From Hybos culiciformis (taxonomy: Eukaryota; Arthropoda; Insecta; Diptera; Hybotidae): 64,000 nt of DNA. Below the pieces are notes generated by a model. The model saw only the letters and a program-made list of their open reading frames with translations. It ran no database searches and had not been told where the DNA came from. The first letter of the stretch is position 1. Every line of letters starts with the position of its first letter. The translations under genes and the position numbers were made by a program. The stretch spans positions 151,014,444 through 151,078,443 of the forward strand of contig OZ023273.1 of the NCBI GenBank assembly GCA_964007475.1, read 5' to 3'. Of the stretch, positions 27,686 through 46,232 are shown in pieces.

Positions 27686-29928
27686 TTTTTTCTCAAATTT
27701 TTTACTAAATTTTTTTTCACAATTTTTCAATCAAAATGGAATTGTTTTATTTTTTTTTTTTTTGTTAAATTTTTATTTAAAATTAAAATTTTGATTATTT
27801 TTTCTTTTATTCCTACAGACAATATTTTATTTTAATTAAATTAAATTAAAAAAAAAAATCCCAGAGCAAACACGCTTCTTTTTTTATTAAATTTTAAATT
27901 TGTATTAATTTTTTTTTTCTTATGTCTTCCAAAAAGCGCTGCCTGAAAGCCGCCGAAAAAAAAACGTTTAATTTCATAAAGCGATGTCATTTTTCTTTAT
28001 TACGAAAAAGGCATAGCGTACTCTTTAGATCTAGAAACAGAAGCCACGAGAGAAATCCAATGAACTATAAAAATTATTCCATATACTTGACAATTTCGAA
28101 CTTGCTCAATTCTCAAACTTCAAGTCGTTAATGCCGTAAAAATTTTATAACATTTTGAGATTTCGCCTGAGACTGGAAGTTTTTTTGTTGTTTTGAACAG
28201 AAATAAAATAATTTTTTTTTTTAGTTTACTTCATGCTTGTCTAAAGTGCGGCCCAAAAGGATTTAATAAAATACGGCCCAAACGCAAATAATGAAAATAT
28301 TTAAATTCACACATTTTTAAACATTTAAGTACTTTGGCTGTAGAAATAAATAAATTACCTTCAAATCTTCAAATGGAATGCATTGTACTGCAAAGTTAAA
28401 TTCAACTGAAGGAATAAGTTGGGAATGTTTCTTTACTGGAGTTCTATAAAAAATAATTACTTTTAAATATCCAAAAAAAACTCTTTCATTTTCTTAAATA
28501 ACAACACAACATTTTATTTAAGCGGACACAAAAACATGACGTCCCCTTCTTAAAATAAACAACAAAACAAGATGATTTACAAGATGTTTCTATGATTATG
28601 CTATGAACTGCTTGCTTTTTTTTTTTTTTCAAATCAGAATAATTTCTGTTTCATTTTTTGATTAACGGCCTTTGCCTTTGCATACATTCAAAACATACAT
28701 TTTTTAAAATTTAAAGTATTATAAAAATTTACAAATAGAATAACCGGTGCGGTACCTCATATTATTGTGGTAGGTATTTTATTTTAATCATTTTTTTTTT
28801 CAAAATTGGGAGTTCCTATTCCGAAACGCCATGAAATGAAATGACCATGAAATGAAATCAATTCTACCGATGCTTCTACCTACTGTTTCTATTCAAAGAA
28901 AAATATATATAAATGATAAATTTTTTGCCATTATAAATAAGCTATGCACCTCAAGTATGATGCAGAGTAAACATATTTCTATAGTAGAGTAACTAGGAAC
29001 AACGAAAATTTTTATGCAATGAACCTACTCAGAAACATATCCCCGGGGAGGGGGGCGGACAGCAAAAGTTCTTCCAATTTCATTCATTCAAATTTGGTTC
29101 GTAAAAAGAGGAAATGATTAAAAACACAAATTTGGTTTGGTTTGACAACCTGTTTAAGGGAAGGATATTCGATTCATACAATTTATATGTTGAATGAACA
29201 GAATTGATAAATCTTAATTCCCCTTAGATACTTTCCCCAAATTTATAAAATAACTGCTCCTATAATTGACTATCTGTAGCTGAGCACGGGTTGGCGGCTA
29301 GTAGAAAATAAAATCTGATACTTTTTATCTCGCGAGACACACAATATCCTTTTCTATCCATTTTTTAGAATTTAAATTATTAATACTTACGATTTTTTAA
29401 AATTTTAGTCTTTTTTGAATGAATAAAACAAAATTTTATTTTCATGTCAAATAAAACCGTAGGAAAGAAGCGGTTCGCTTTCTTATACACAAAACGTTTC
29501 GCTTTTATATTGCTAAATGCGATGCGAATACAGAGGTGTGTAACATTTCTGCAATGAGAAAAGATCTTGGTTTAATATCTTATAACTCAGCGTATTTTTA
29601 CTTATAATTTATTTATTGTCACTGAGATTTAATTTTTTTTAAATAAAAACAATGATTTAAATCACTTATTAAATTTTTTTTATTGTTTTTCATTAATATC
29701 TAATTTTATAATCGACATTAATTAGAATAGTTAATATTAAATAATAGGAAATGAAAAAAAAAATAGTTTTTAAAAATACATTATTTTTTTTTATTATACT
29801 TTTATCATTTTTTGTGGTTTTTTATTTATATATTTTAAATACTTTCTTAAAAATATGCAAAAATATGCATTTTAATATAAATTTGTTGTTGAAAAAAGAG
29901 AAAAAATTTACGTCAAATTATTTTAAAA
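27686..29928. other. intergenic region upstream of importin beta
   Basis: This holds the importin-beta promoter and 5' UTR on the right of its ATG and the 3' UTR of TM9SF2 at the far end (TTTATT at 29821 is a minus-strand polyadenylation signal). A G/C-rich patch (CCCCGGGGAGGGGGGCGG) sits at about 29042. No gene is supported between. Confidence 0.55.
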
Positions 29929-32900
29929 CTAATCCACTTTTACAACACTGTAAATTTGCCGTATGAACCAAAAGCAAGCAAAAAATCCGATAGATCCAGT
30001 TAATAAAAAGAACAAAAATACCACAATCGCAGTATAGCCGAAATATAAGAATGTTGATGCAGCGTCTTTGATAGAAAGCTTTGTAACAAAATAATGTATG
30101 CAATAAATGAATAAATAAATTGCGGTAAACCCTGATGTCAAAAATGATCTCCACCACCAATGATAATCTTCGGCACACAAATGGAAATAACATAATAAAA
30201 TAGTTGTCTCTGAACAAGTTATAACCAAAATAATGAAAACCAAAAATAAAAATCCGAACATGTAATACATTTGACTAGACCAAATTGAATTCAGGATGAA
30301 AAATAATTGTATAAATATAACACCAAATGGTAGTACGCCTCCCATTATGATTCCAGGAATTGATTTTGTGTAAATCGATTGATCTGGAATTTGCCGCGGG
30401 ATTTGATTTGTTCGAACAGGATGTTCCAATGACTAAAAAAAACATTTTTTTTTTATTTTAAATTTCTTAAGCAATAAGAATATTTTTAAATAAAAAGTAA
30501 TTACCCTTTTCTGGAAACCAAAATAAGCTCCTATAAAAGTTAATGGAACTGAGACTCCAAACCTGAAAATTATGTAAAACTAAATATTATTCATCCAAAT
30601 ATTAATTTTTTTTTGTCAAACCAATACCATAATGCTAAAAGTGCAATCAATGTACTGAAAGGAATTGCACCAGAACTTCCTTCACCCCACAAAACTAAAT
30701 TCATTACGAAAAATAATCCGAAAACAACCCTAAAAATATTAAAAAATTGTTATTTAAATTATCACAAACTGATAAACAACAAAAAAGAAAATACCCAGGA
30801 CAAAGCATTGAAGTTAATATGACATTACTTTTCCATTTGATTCCACCAAAACTTTTATATATTCTTGCAGAAACATAACCCGCTGGGGTCCCTAAAGAAA
30901 CGAATAAAACCATAGAGCAAGTCATTAAAGCTCCTCGGTTTGCTGGTGATAAAAATCCCAAACAAGCAAAAGCTAATGTTATTAAAGTCATCCAAAAAAC
31001 TTGAACTCCAGAACCTAAGAATACAGCCAATAACATACCCTTACGAGGTGGACGGAACACATCTCCATGAACCTGAAATCAGATAAAAATAAAATAATTC
31101 AACATTTTAATTTTATACTTTTAAAAGTAGCTTACCAACTTCCAACCAAATTCTTCTTGTGCATCTTCACCACATTCAATTTGATTATAACGTGCAATAT
31201 CTTTGTGCAGTGTGCGTAACAAAATCATCGCAACCATTCCAGATAAAAATAAAACAATAACCAAAGAATTTAAAATACTAAACCATTGAATATTTGTATG
31301 AGGCATTGATTCTAAAATATAATCCCAACGTGATGACCATTTTACTGTGTTATTTTCAACAAATTTAACGGAATACGTATACGTAATATTAAAAGGAGAT
31401 TGTATCGAGCTTGATGGAATTTCTAATGGTTCTTTCAATTTGCAATCAGGATTATCAACGTTTTTGTGATTAATAGCAAAAGGTTGAACTTTTACTGAAA
31501 TTATTCTACCGCCATTTTCTTTGAAGCCAACACCCCACTCTTCTGAGGCACCGCTGTGATAAGTGATGGTCAATTCAACATGATTAAATAAGTAATATAC
31601 TCCAGGTTTATTATAAGCCGGGTTAACTATGCACCCAATTTCATCATCTGAATTTCTTTCTCGAATCAGACAACCCATTGGAAAACCGGTACTACAATAA
31701 GTTTTTTCATTTTCAGATGGATTATAATTGACGCAATATGTCACTGGCATATTATCCACAATCCAATGATGTTGATAATTAAGACTGATTCCCTTTTTTA
31801 GAATCATTAAGCGTCTTTCGGCATTATCACCATTTAATTTGTATTCTTTGTGACAGAGCTAAAATTTTAAGAAACTTTACTTTTTTCTTAATTTAATCAA
31901 TTGAATTAATATTTAAAAGAAAAATAAAAAGAGAAAAATTAAATTAAATTTATAAGTAAAAATATATTCTTTTTGAATAACAATGTTTTTATTTACCTTC
32001 TTACAATTTACTTCTTCCAAAAATGAAATTTTGTAAGGCGAAGGCCGAATTCTTTCTCCAAAAACTACTTGTCCCAAATTTTCGACCTTGAAAAAAAAAG
32101 TTTTGTTGATTAAAACTAGAAATGTGGAAATTATTCTTTTCCTTTATCGATTGACAAAATACTATGTAGGTGTTACTGATATACTACCAATATATCATGT
32201 AATATATTGCATTTACATATATTTTTTAGCTTTGATTTCTTGGACTTACAACTTATTTTCAATAATTGCCGTTGACTTTGAAAGTTGAGCAAATCCATTC
32301 TGTGCTATTACTTTTTTTTTTTTTTTTTAATTTGTAAAGGATTTATAACAACAAAATTTTTTTGCCAACTTTCAAAATCAAAGCCGTAAATACTATTCAT
32401 TTAACAATATACATTTAACAATTACATTTAACAAAATATGTAAAAAAAAAGGCTACGGCTACGTTTTTCGATTCATTTTTTTCGCTAAATAAATTTTATT
32501 CCATAAAAAACCAAAACTGAAGGGTTTTTTTTTTAATTTTAAAGTTATTATAAATCACAATTTCCTTTAAATTATCAATAAGATTTTATTAAATGAAAAA
32601 ATGCAATATCAAAAGAAAACTTCGAGATTGAACATACCAATAGATTTTCATTCCTCATTTCTACCATTTTTAGTTAAAAATAAATAGTTTTAAAAATATT
32701 AATTCAAACAGAAGCCATATCACGTAGCTTAACTTCAATATTCTATAGATAAAATGCGTCAAAATGCGTGTGACATTAAAATTTGATTCGTATCAGATGA
32801 GGGGTTAATGTTTATTTTACAAATTATTTATTTTTTCTTACCGGTGAATTGTGTTCGTCTGTTAAACAAAAATCAAAATGATGATACTCATAAGGAATTA

Positions 32901-34816
32901 TTGATTCCTAAAATAAAATGTAATATTTAAAAAAATATAATATAAGGATAAATCTGAATTTTTTACCTCAGTATTCAGTCGATTTACAAAAAGCGGTACG
33001 TCAGACTAGAATTTAAGAAAAAAATTTATTTTAATAAAATTTATTGAAAAAAATATATAATATAACTTAAATAAATTAAAAATTAAAAATATATTACGTT
33101 GTTTCATTTAACAATGAATATTTATATCATTAAAATAATCGAAGAGTTAATATTCATGGAATTTTTAAAATAATCACTGGAAAAATGCAACTGAAAAAAG
33201 CCGCATTAAATCCACAAAAAAATGTTTATGTATAACTATTTTAGTAAATAATTCATATTTAAAATGATAATTATCTAGTGAATTGATTATTTCAAATTAG
33301 AATTTTCTATACCGTTTCAACTTCAAATTGAAAATAATCATTTTCAAAATGGAAATAATCATTTTCAATTCGGAAATAATTATTTTCAAAACGGAAATAA
33401 TCATTTTCAAATTGGAAATAATCATTTTAAAATAGTAAGGTTGCAAGCCAGGTACGATAAAACAGTGCGTGAAGCTGTTCATTAGATGTATCTTTGTTCA
33501 ATAAATAAAAAAAAAAAAAATATTTGCTTTATACAACAACATTCTGTTCTGTCCATTAATCCACCTCCTAATGTTTTTGCGAGCACTCTCCAATCCCAAC
33601 CATATTATTGTATAGACCACAAATTTGTTTCTTAACAATATCAGCTTCCTATTTCTTAATATACTAGGTACTCTTTTTTTTTTAAGGAAAAATATTTTCG
33701 GACTAGTTATTCTACAAATTTTCTCCTGCAATACTTACTTTTTTTATTATTAAAACCTATATTATATACCTATGTTAATATTTGTAATAAAAATTCTGTT
33801 AAATAAGTATTTTGCGAGATAACAACTTTTTTGGATTTAAGTCAGAATGCTTGTTTTGCTAACACTGCTTTATAAATATAAGTGTACTTATCTACCTATA
33901 ACAACAAATTTTAACATGATAATATTAACAATAATTATTAAGGTACCTAATGTCTTATTTTACTGCAGTAGAGACGACATCGATTGAATTTTAATAATTG
34001 TGTATATTATGTAGATAAGAGATAATACCTAATAAAATCCTACATATAGGAACAAAATATATGGAAAATATCATAGGTAAAGCAGGTAGGTACCTACTAA
34101 AAATTTTAACTATAACTTTAAATATAATTATTGACGGTTTTAACTAAAAATAAGATAGTAGTGTATTGAATGTAGATAAAGAAAATGTACTCATTTTTTT
34201 TCTTTCAACAGAGCTACCGTAAAGAAAAATCAGCTAGCGTTTTTATATTTCCTCTAATTTCGAAATTAAACGCGCTATCCTATCCTATTTACTATTGACA
34301 AAAAAAAATTAGTTATTAGGTATTAATCAGTAATTTACTATTTGTACAGACGTGGCTTACTGAAAAAAAAAAACAAAACAGGGGCTATTGCAGGCAGGTC
34401 AATGAAATTAAAATTTTTAAACAAACAAACGAAATAATGTAAAATTTGTAAATATAGTGAAATTGAATGATAATTTTAAATAATCTAAAACTTACTTTGC
34501 ATTGTGTGGATCCCTCACTTTTTCTACAATAATTTACTGGTGCTAAGCCTACAAAAAAAAAAAACAATCAAAATTAACAAAGAAATTTAAAATTTTGGAA
34601 AAAAAAAAAATGAAGATTTTTCTAAATTTTATTCATTTCAACATTTTATTCATGATGACTGAGATGAGATTAAATAAATAGATGAGCCGACAAAATGAAA
34701 ATTATTTTTCAAATTTACTTACCAGGCAAATAAAATTGTATACTAATTTGAAAATTGATTAATATTATAAAAATAAATAAAATATTTGTTTTATTATCAT
34801 TTTTTATTAAATTCAT
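29929..34816 (-). CDS. TM9SF2: transmembrane 9 superfamily member 2
   Basis: Ten exons on the minus strand: 34816-34723, 34548-34496, 33005-32967, 32907-32842, 32086-31997, 31858-31136, 31072-30795, 30729-30628, 30562-30505 and 30432-29929. They give 668 residues. It is a nonaspanin, a nine-helix protein of the Golgi and endosomes involved in sorting membrane proteins. Visible parts: a signal peptide in exon 1, then [55 protein letters not shown] in the lumenal domain, the first helix after [84 protein letters not shown], and the C-terminal VVKVD. The pattern fits TM9SF2 better than TM9SF3 or TM9SF4 (for example VDNMPVTYC and the C-terminus). Three exons are under 70 bases. Confidence 0.98.
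33312..33432. repeat. 21-bp tandem repeat, about five units
   Basis: Units of the form AATAATCATTTTCAAAATGGA are repeated head to tail with one to three changes each, inside TM9SF2 intron 2. The 21-base period leaves an artefactual seven-residue repeat in a short minus-strand open frame, which is not considered coding. Confidence 0.85.
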
Positions 34817-36097
34817 TATTTTAATTTTTTTTTCATAAAATTTTTCTAAAAATTAAATTAATCTGATTTTTTGATAATTTCGTTTTTCGTCGACTGATTT
34901 TCTGTTCTGAAAAAAAAAAAAATTTAATTACAAAAACAACAACCAAACACAATGCCGTCATAAAGACATGATTAATAGCATACTTTTTCAAATCAGAAAC
35001 GATAAACGATGTAGTAAATAAAACCTGAAAATTATTGTTGCCACAGGGGTCATTCATTTTTTTTTTAAAATAAACGCAGTCAAAAAAAATTCTCCATGGA
35101 ATGTCCTTGGAGCGCCTAAAAAAATATAAACTTGAAATATTTTGATACTTTACTAAATTACAATAACAACATAAATTAATGATATTTTTATTCATTTTTA
35201 TGTAAAGAAAAATTTTACTCTTTTTCGCAGTTCAATCACAGAAGGCCTGTCAAAACAATCAATATTATTATATAGTAAGCTTTGCTTTTATATTCCACAA
35301 TCCGCAACAAAACAAAATTCAAATAAAACATCAAAAATCAACAATCTAGATGGCGCAATATTATTTTACTACTACTGCTTACATTCTTCATATTCATATA
35401 TTCTTCTTTTCATACACAGTACAAAAGGAATGTACATAAAATTCTTTTACCTGTTTTAAGAAATGAAAAATTATACTAAAATTAAATTATATAAAATAAA
35501 AAAAAAATAAATAAATGAAAAATTTATACTTAAAATTAGATTATTAAAATTCTAAAATTTGAATAGTATTTTTCTGAAATCTTTGGCTGTAATTTAGAAA
35601 AAAAAAAAAAAATTTTGTTTATCTTTTTTGTGTCAAAAAAAAAACTATAGTCGCACAGTTTTTTTTAAAGGAAAAAAAGTTCAGGTGTAGATAAATAAAA
35701 AAAAAGAAAAAAAATTTGGGCGTATTTCAATAAGAAATCTTCAAAAAAAAAAATAAAATTATTTAAATATTTAAATTTATTTGAACATTTTTACTTTTAT
35801 GCAAAAAATTTGTAAATAAAAATAGGGTCCAGTCCAGAAAGCTTTTTTTTTTTTTAATTTTTTGATGAAAAATATTTATTTTTTATTTACTTTAACAACT
35901 TATAATTAATTTTTATTTCTTTTTTTTTAAATCAATTAAATTATGTTTTAAGACAAAAAAAAAAAATCAATTATTTTATTTTAATTTTATTAAAAAAAAA
36001 TTATTTACTTACTATTTCAAATAAAAATAATTAAACCCTTAAAAGACAAAAAAGAAAAAACAAAAAAAAATTTAATAAAATTTTAAAGACAACAATC
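34817..36097. other. divergent promoter region between TM9SF2 and ERK
   Basis: About 1.3 kb separates the two start codons, which face away from each other, so the promoters and 5' UTRs of both genes must lie here. The sequence is A/T homopolymer-rich and no clear core-promoter motif was seen. Near 35716-35737 a short stretch resembles one end of the Tc1-type MITE found at 58469-58801. Confidence 0.55.
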
Positions 36098-40605
<4,508 letters not shown>

Positions 40606-41808
40606 AAAACTATTTTATTGAGAATAAAATGTTTTCAAAAGTTTAATATTTTTGTGTATTATATTGAAAAAAAATTTATGTAATTTTTGTCATCTTTTTA
40701 TTCATCTTGGATATTTTCTTAAATTTTAAACAATTTAAGTAATAAATTATATTTCAGTTCTCATAAAGAAGAATATTAAAAAAAAAACAAGTTTGTAAGC
40801 ATGCATGTCTGTTATTTTATCTAGATAATTATTTAAAAAATAAAAACAAGATTCGTTGTATCTTAAAAACTTAAGATGATTAATTTTTTCTTTATGTACA
40901 AAAAAATTTCAGGTAAATACGAAAACATTTCAGAACAGGAATAACATAAATTTTTACATACTAATAAATCGATTTGGTCGTCTATTGATGAGTTAAATGT
41001 TGTTACAAAGCGTATGATACTTATCTTTTAGAATAATTAAATAATTAAATAAATACTCAAAAACGAATTCGATACCAAAATATCAGACGAAAATTTTGAA
41101 AATCGCTGATTATTGCTTTTTCAAGGTTGTTTACCCTTTTTAAATACTCATCAGGTTAGAATAAACTTTTTAATAGGTTTAAAATATTGTATTTAAAATA
41201 AAAATTCAATGTTTTTTAATTAATATATTAGAATTTTAAATATTTTATTCGAATTGGAAAAAATACAATTTAATGAAATCAATTGCTACAATTTTTCGAT
41301 TTAAAAATCATCATCTTTATTAGTTGAATAATTAATATATTTAAAAAAAGTTAATATAATTTCAACTGCCTTGAAGAAAAAATTAGTAAAGAAATAACCG
41401 ATTTTATAGAAAAAAAATTAGTAAAATACTTTTAATATTACATTTTTTTTTCTAAATCTTGGACTTGGATTAGCTCAAAACTAAACCAAGAAAAATAATT
41501 GCATGACATCCTTTAATTAATTGCGAAAACAAAATAATTTTTTTTTACTTATGCATATCAGAAACGAACCATAAATTAAATTTCTAATAAATGGAAGTCA
41601 TTAAGTGAAATTATTATATAACATTTTTGTTATTAGAATATTTTTGTAACTTATTGTTGGAAATTTCACTGATGATGATTTGGACAATCGAAAAAAATCG
41701 GTTTGTTTTTAAAACTCACGATATAGTTAAAACAACTTATATAATATTTTTTTTATTATTAATTTTGTTATTAATGCATTCGCCTGTAATGTGACTGGGA
41801 AATCTAAC
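40606..41808. other. convergent intergenic region between ERK and API5
   Basis: Both genes end here. Polyadenylation signals are seen at 40623 (plus) and 41752 (TTTATT, minus). The rest is A/T-rich without recognisable features. Confidence 0.6.
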
Positions 41809-44800
41809 TTAATATTTTCGGCGAATATTTTTTCCTCTGCCTTGATTCGAGGAATAATTTTTGCTCCATTTTCCAGAGGGTGGAGTATAAATTTTTCCAC
41901 CTTTAGACTTTTTTCCTGATTCTTCTTCATTAGGTCTATTACTGAAAGTTATTGGACGTTTATTACCCACTTTGCTCTAAAATATCAAAATTAAAAAAAT
42001 AAACATATTAAAAATTGTAAATTACTAAAATTTTAATAAATAGAAAATTAGAAAAATGTTGAAACTATAATTACAATTGATCCTGTTACCCATGATAATT
42101 GAATGTTTGTCTTGAAACTTGGAGGAGTATGAAAAAGATCTCTTATCAACGAATTAATATTTGATGTAGTCTTCAAAGCTGTAACTTTTAACATGTTTTC
42201 TTCGGATTTAAGTTCCTCTTCACTTTTACCCTTAACAGCTTCTTCGAGCTTTTTTATGTATCTGTAAAAAAAAAAATAATTTTCCAAAAGAGTTTTAAGA
42301 TATTATGTCGGCCGAATAAATTAATTGCAGAATAATTTGATTACTTACCCTTGAGTTCCTCTTGCAAGAAATTGTAATCGTGATCTAAAATCTTTCAAAG
42401 TATCTGGATCATTCAAAAAAGCAAGCTTGTCAGAATTTTTTTTTCCTAATGTATGAAGGGCATAAAGCAAACATTCAGCATGAGAAAATTGAAATGATGG
42501 TGGATTTTGCAAAATATCATCATCAAGCTGTGGTAAGGGCATATATTCCTAGAAAAATAATTTTGTATTAGCATTTAATTATAAATAATAACAATATTAA
42601 AGTTATTAAACAAATAAAATATAGGAATAAAATAAATAATTAATTTTTGTTTTTTGAAGAATTTAAACTATTATAATTTTTTTTTAATACTAAATGTTTT
42701 TCAAGTGTACCAATAAAACTGAATAAATTGTCTGGATTGACAACGGATTCTCCAGTACTCCACAAGTTGGACACATTTCAGCAAATACTTTTAACAAACG
42801 TAACTGAATTTGGTTTGTCACACCCTCTGTAGATCCAATCATATTCCAAGTACTTAATGGTAATAATTTATCAATTATAAATACAACAAATGGGGTTGAA
42901 TTTATTTGTGCCTAAAAAATAAAAAAAAGTTAGAAATGTATATAAAGTTTTATAATTTATTTGTTTTATACCGAGAAATATGGCAAAGCATGAGTGGCAC
43001 ATTGAATTAGTTTTTCAACAATTTCGTCTTCAATTGTTATAGCATCAATATCGGCTCCAAGTTCAGCTAAAAGAAAATTATATTTTCATGTTCAGATAAT
43101 AAAAAAAAATATTAGATATCATTTTTAAACAGCATTATTAAATATTATAAACACTTGATTCAATTTATGTTCACCATTTCAGTTATTATAATTATTACAA
43201 AGTCATCTATATATGGATCAATCCAGGAAAAAACAAAAGAATTAATCCTTTGTATAGCTGATTAAAAAACCTGTTTAAACTATGTTTTTTTTTAAAACTA
43301 GTCTTAAAGTAATGTCCTCATCAATTTTGAAAGATATTAAAAAAATTGTATACTTTTTTTCTTAAATTATTATCTACCTTGCTCAACAGCCAATTTGACA
43401 AGTTCAACATGACCTGTAACCATTTTTTCTAATTTTGTGCAACGCAATATGTTCATACATAAATGAAATTCCTCAGAGGTTACATCCTGAAAAAATAATA
43501 CAAATAAATTCTAAAGAGCCCCTTTATATTATTAAACACATTGCTCAAACGTTATTTGTGAATTTAAACAGATTGTTTTTGTGTAATACGCAATTTGTTT
43601 GATAATATGTAATACATGAGCTCAACAATAATTTCTACTGAAGAATCATTCTATTGAACAAAAAGAAAACATACTTGTAAAATTTTTTTGATGGATTCAA
43701 TGATGAAATCTTCAACTTCTTTCGTTATTATGGTAGAACCGAGAGAGAAAACTTTTGTTGCCAGAAATTTGAAGCATTTCTCTCGGGTAATCTCATCGCC
43801 AGTAGTTATTTGGCTAATTATTCCACTCAAAGCTCCTTTGGCATCAGTCTTAAATATTAGAAATTGTAATTATTTAATATTATCAGTTTTTAAAATATTT
43901 CTTTTTTGTTTACTTTAAGTATTGTTTGCAAAGCAATATGAACTTGCTGCAATTCCACATGATCATCTAAAATCAACAACTGGGCTAATGTGTCGCCAAT
44001 TTTTTCAGTATGTTCTTTTATATCCTTACAGAATAATGGCAGATTTTTGATTGCTTGGCGTCGAATCTGAGAGAAAAATAATGTATTAGGTACATTGACA
44101 CTTTAACTTTTTTCTTATTGACTAATTAACCTGCATATTCTCATCTTCAACTAAATCTAATTGAGCATCAATGGCTACATCAGCTAATTTTGGAAAATGT
44201 TTGAAAAATGTCCCAATAAATTGTGCTGCAAACCCTTTATCTTTTTCGGATCCCTTAACGGCATTTATGATTTCTTTATATTTTTCTTCATGCTGAAATG
44301 AAAAAAACAATTTATTGGATTGGTATTGGTATGTGATAAATAAAATGATAGTCTTTTGGCAACAATTTTCAATTACAACTATCTACTTACTCACTGGGTA
44401 TACATCGTAAAAATGTAAAGGAATCAGTATTTTATAATTGCAGATTAACTATTGATAAAAAATGGTTTCATTTTAACACCTAATTTCAAACCCTTAAGCT
44501 CGTGTTTTGATTCTTCGGATACCTACATTTATCTTTGGCTATTATTAAATCCAACCTAGATAGTTACGGTGAATTGTGGATTAAATATCAATTTTTTGTA
44601 ATTTTTAATGGTAAAAACAGGTTTAAATAAATTGATCAAGCTCCTACTTAGGTGGTAAGCCTATAGATTGATATTGAGGACCCCCCATTTTTTTTGGGTT
44701 GATCATATGTGACCTTAAAATTTTTGGAATAAAAAACTTTTAATATTTCTTGATATTCTACTTCCTACTAGGTACCTAGTTTTTCTATATATTTTCCATT

Positions 44801-44994
44801 TTGTTAAAAAAAAATAAATAAAACGATTAACATTAACAACATGTCAAAAAATAAAATAGCAAGGAAGCTAAGGTCGGTAATTGAAATATAAATAAATAAA
44901 ATTATCAAATAAAAACAAAACTTACCTGTTCGATATTATCACCAGCTTCAGCTAAAATTTCATAATTTTTATATAAAACATCAATGTTATCCAT
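41809..44994 (-). CDS. API5: apoptosis inhibitor 5 (AAC-11)
   Basis: Ten exons on the minus strand: 44994-44926, 44292-44131, 44066-43914, 43848-43675, 43486-43378, 43066-42972, 42911-42711, 42548-42349, 42261-42075 and 41976-41809. They encode 505 residues, the family's normal length. API5 is a nuclear HEAT/ARM-repeat scaffold that restrains apoptosis and aids cell survival. Matches to the family are seen throughout: LYKNYEILAEAGDNIEQH at the start, AAQFIGTFFKHFPKLADVAI, AQLDLVEDENMQIRRQAIK, TDAKGALSGIISQI, LLEYMPLPQ, FSHAECLLYALHTLGKK, DFRSRLQFLARGTQGYIKKL, NINSLIRDLFHTPPSFKT, and a basic tail with YTPPSGKWSKN. The lysine-rich GKKSKGGK before the end may be the nuclear localisation signal. 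The start codon is only 110 bases from a transposon insertion, so its promoter lies inside or beyond that element. Confidence 0.97.
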
Positions 44995-45104
44995 AATTTA
45001 AAAATTTAATAATTTTTAATTTTTTTTTTAATAAATTGATTTTCAATAGATTTTCATGTAAAAAAAAAATACTTTTTCGTTTAATAGCGAAAGCGGCTTC
45101 TGAA

Positions 45105-46232
45105 TAGAGATGTGTCGTTCGTGAACGACCGAGTTAAAAAGAACGGATCACTAAAGTGAACGATGACCGATCGGTCAGTAAAAAAAAAATATATCGTTCA
45201 TCGTTCACCGTTCATCGTTCTTTTCTAAAAAAAAAAAAGTTCTGTAGGTGTAGAGAAGAGATAAATGTTTGAAAAGAGCAGTACACTTATTTTTCAGCTA
45301 TAAGGAAGAAAGAGAAATTGTGTTGTTACATTGTTATGTGAGTGTGGCTGTGCACAATGGCTACCTGTTTACTGGTCTGAAAATTATCGTCTTTTTTAAT
45401 TGAAAATGCCACACGGCATCCATAGAAAAAAATACAATAAGAAAAACTGACGGGAAACAGATTAAATATTTAATGGAATTTTTTATTTTTCTTAAAAAAT
45501 TATTCCAAAAAATATAACAAAAAATATTAATAAAAAGATAAAAAATTTTTTTTTTTTTGATATAATCGGTTATTGCTAATATAGATATTTGAATAATTAT
45601 TAGTAGATTAATATGCTCTAAATATTTTTATTTTTTTTATAATAAAAATAAATCATATTAACTTTAAAAATAATAGATGAATTAATGCTTCCTAAAGTTC
45701 ACAGTTCACTTTCAGTTTATTTCATTTGGCATTTTTTTATTTTTGCAAAGTTCATTTTGATTTGAGTTAATTTTATCGGTCGTTCAATTGAGCTATATTT
45801 TTAACTCGGTCAGTAAAAATAGTACGTTTATTTTTTTTAACCCGTTCAATTTTTTTTAACTCGGTCAGTAAAAATAGGTCGTTCATTTTTTTAACCCGTT
45901 CAATTTTTTTTAACTCGGTCAGTAAAAATAGGTCGTTCATTTTTTTAACCCGTTCAATTTTTTTTAACTCGGTCAGTAAAAATAGGTCGTTCATTTTTTT
46001 AACCCGTTCAATTTTTTTTAACTCGGTCAGTAAAAATAGTTCGTTCATTTTTTTAACTCGTTCAATTTTTTTTAACTCGGTCAGTAAATTGATTTGAGTT
46101 CATTTTTTTTTTTGGTCGTTCGCGAACTAGAAATTCGGTCGTTCAATTGAACGATATTTTTTAACTCGGTCAGTAAAAAAGAACGAACGAGTTAACACAG
46201 GTCACTGAAGTGAACGAGATTTCCCATCACTA
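45105..46232. mobile_element. hAT-type non-autonomous transposon 1
   Basis: The element is flanked by a perfect 8-bp direct duplication, CTTCTGAA, at 45097-45104 and 46233-46240. Its ends are short inverted repeats (TAGAGATG at the left; CATCACTA at the right, reading TAGTGATG on the other strand). Eight-base target duplications with TAG-type short ends are characteristic of hAT transposons. The 1128-bp body has no transposase. Both ends are rich in GTTCGTGAACG-like palindromes, and the right half is a 54-bp minisatellite. Confidence 0.85.
45803..46090. repeat. 54-bp minisatellite inside hAT element 1
   Basis: The phrase AACTCGGTCAGTAAAAAT recurs at 45803, 45858, 45912, 45966, 46020 and 46074, giving a 54-55-base period with over five units. 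Because 54 is a multiple of three, the minus strand shows an open frame with an 18-residue repeat; this is a by-product of the period, not a gene. Confidence 0.95.

Noticed and set aside
34833..35195. 120-residue minus-strand frame just upstream of TM9SF2
   Set aside because: A/T-driven Phe/Ile/Asn/Lys-rich composition, no family resemblance; the position fits the TM9SF2 5' UTR and promoter.
45773..46048. 91-residue minus-strand frame with an 18-residue repeat
   Set aside because: Caused by the 54-bp period of the minisatellite inside a hAT element; the period is a multiple of three so the frame stays open.
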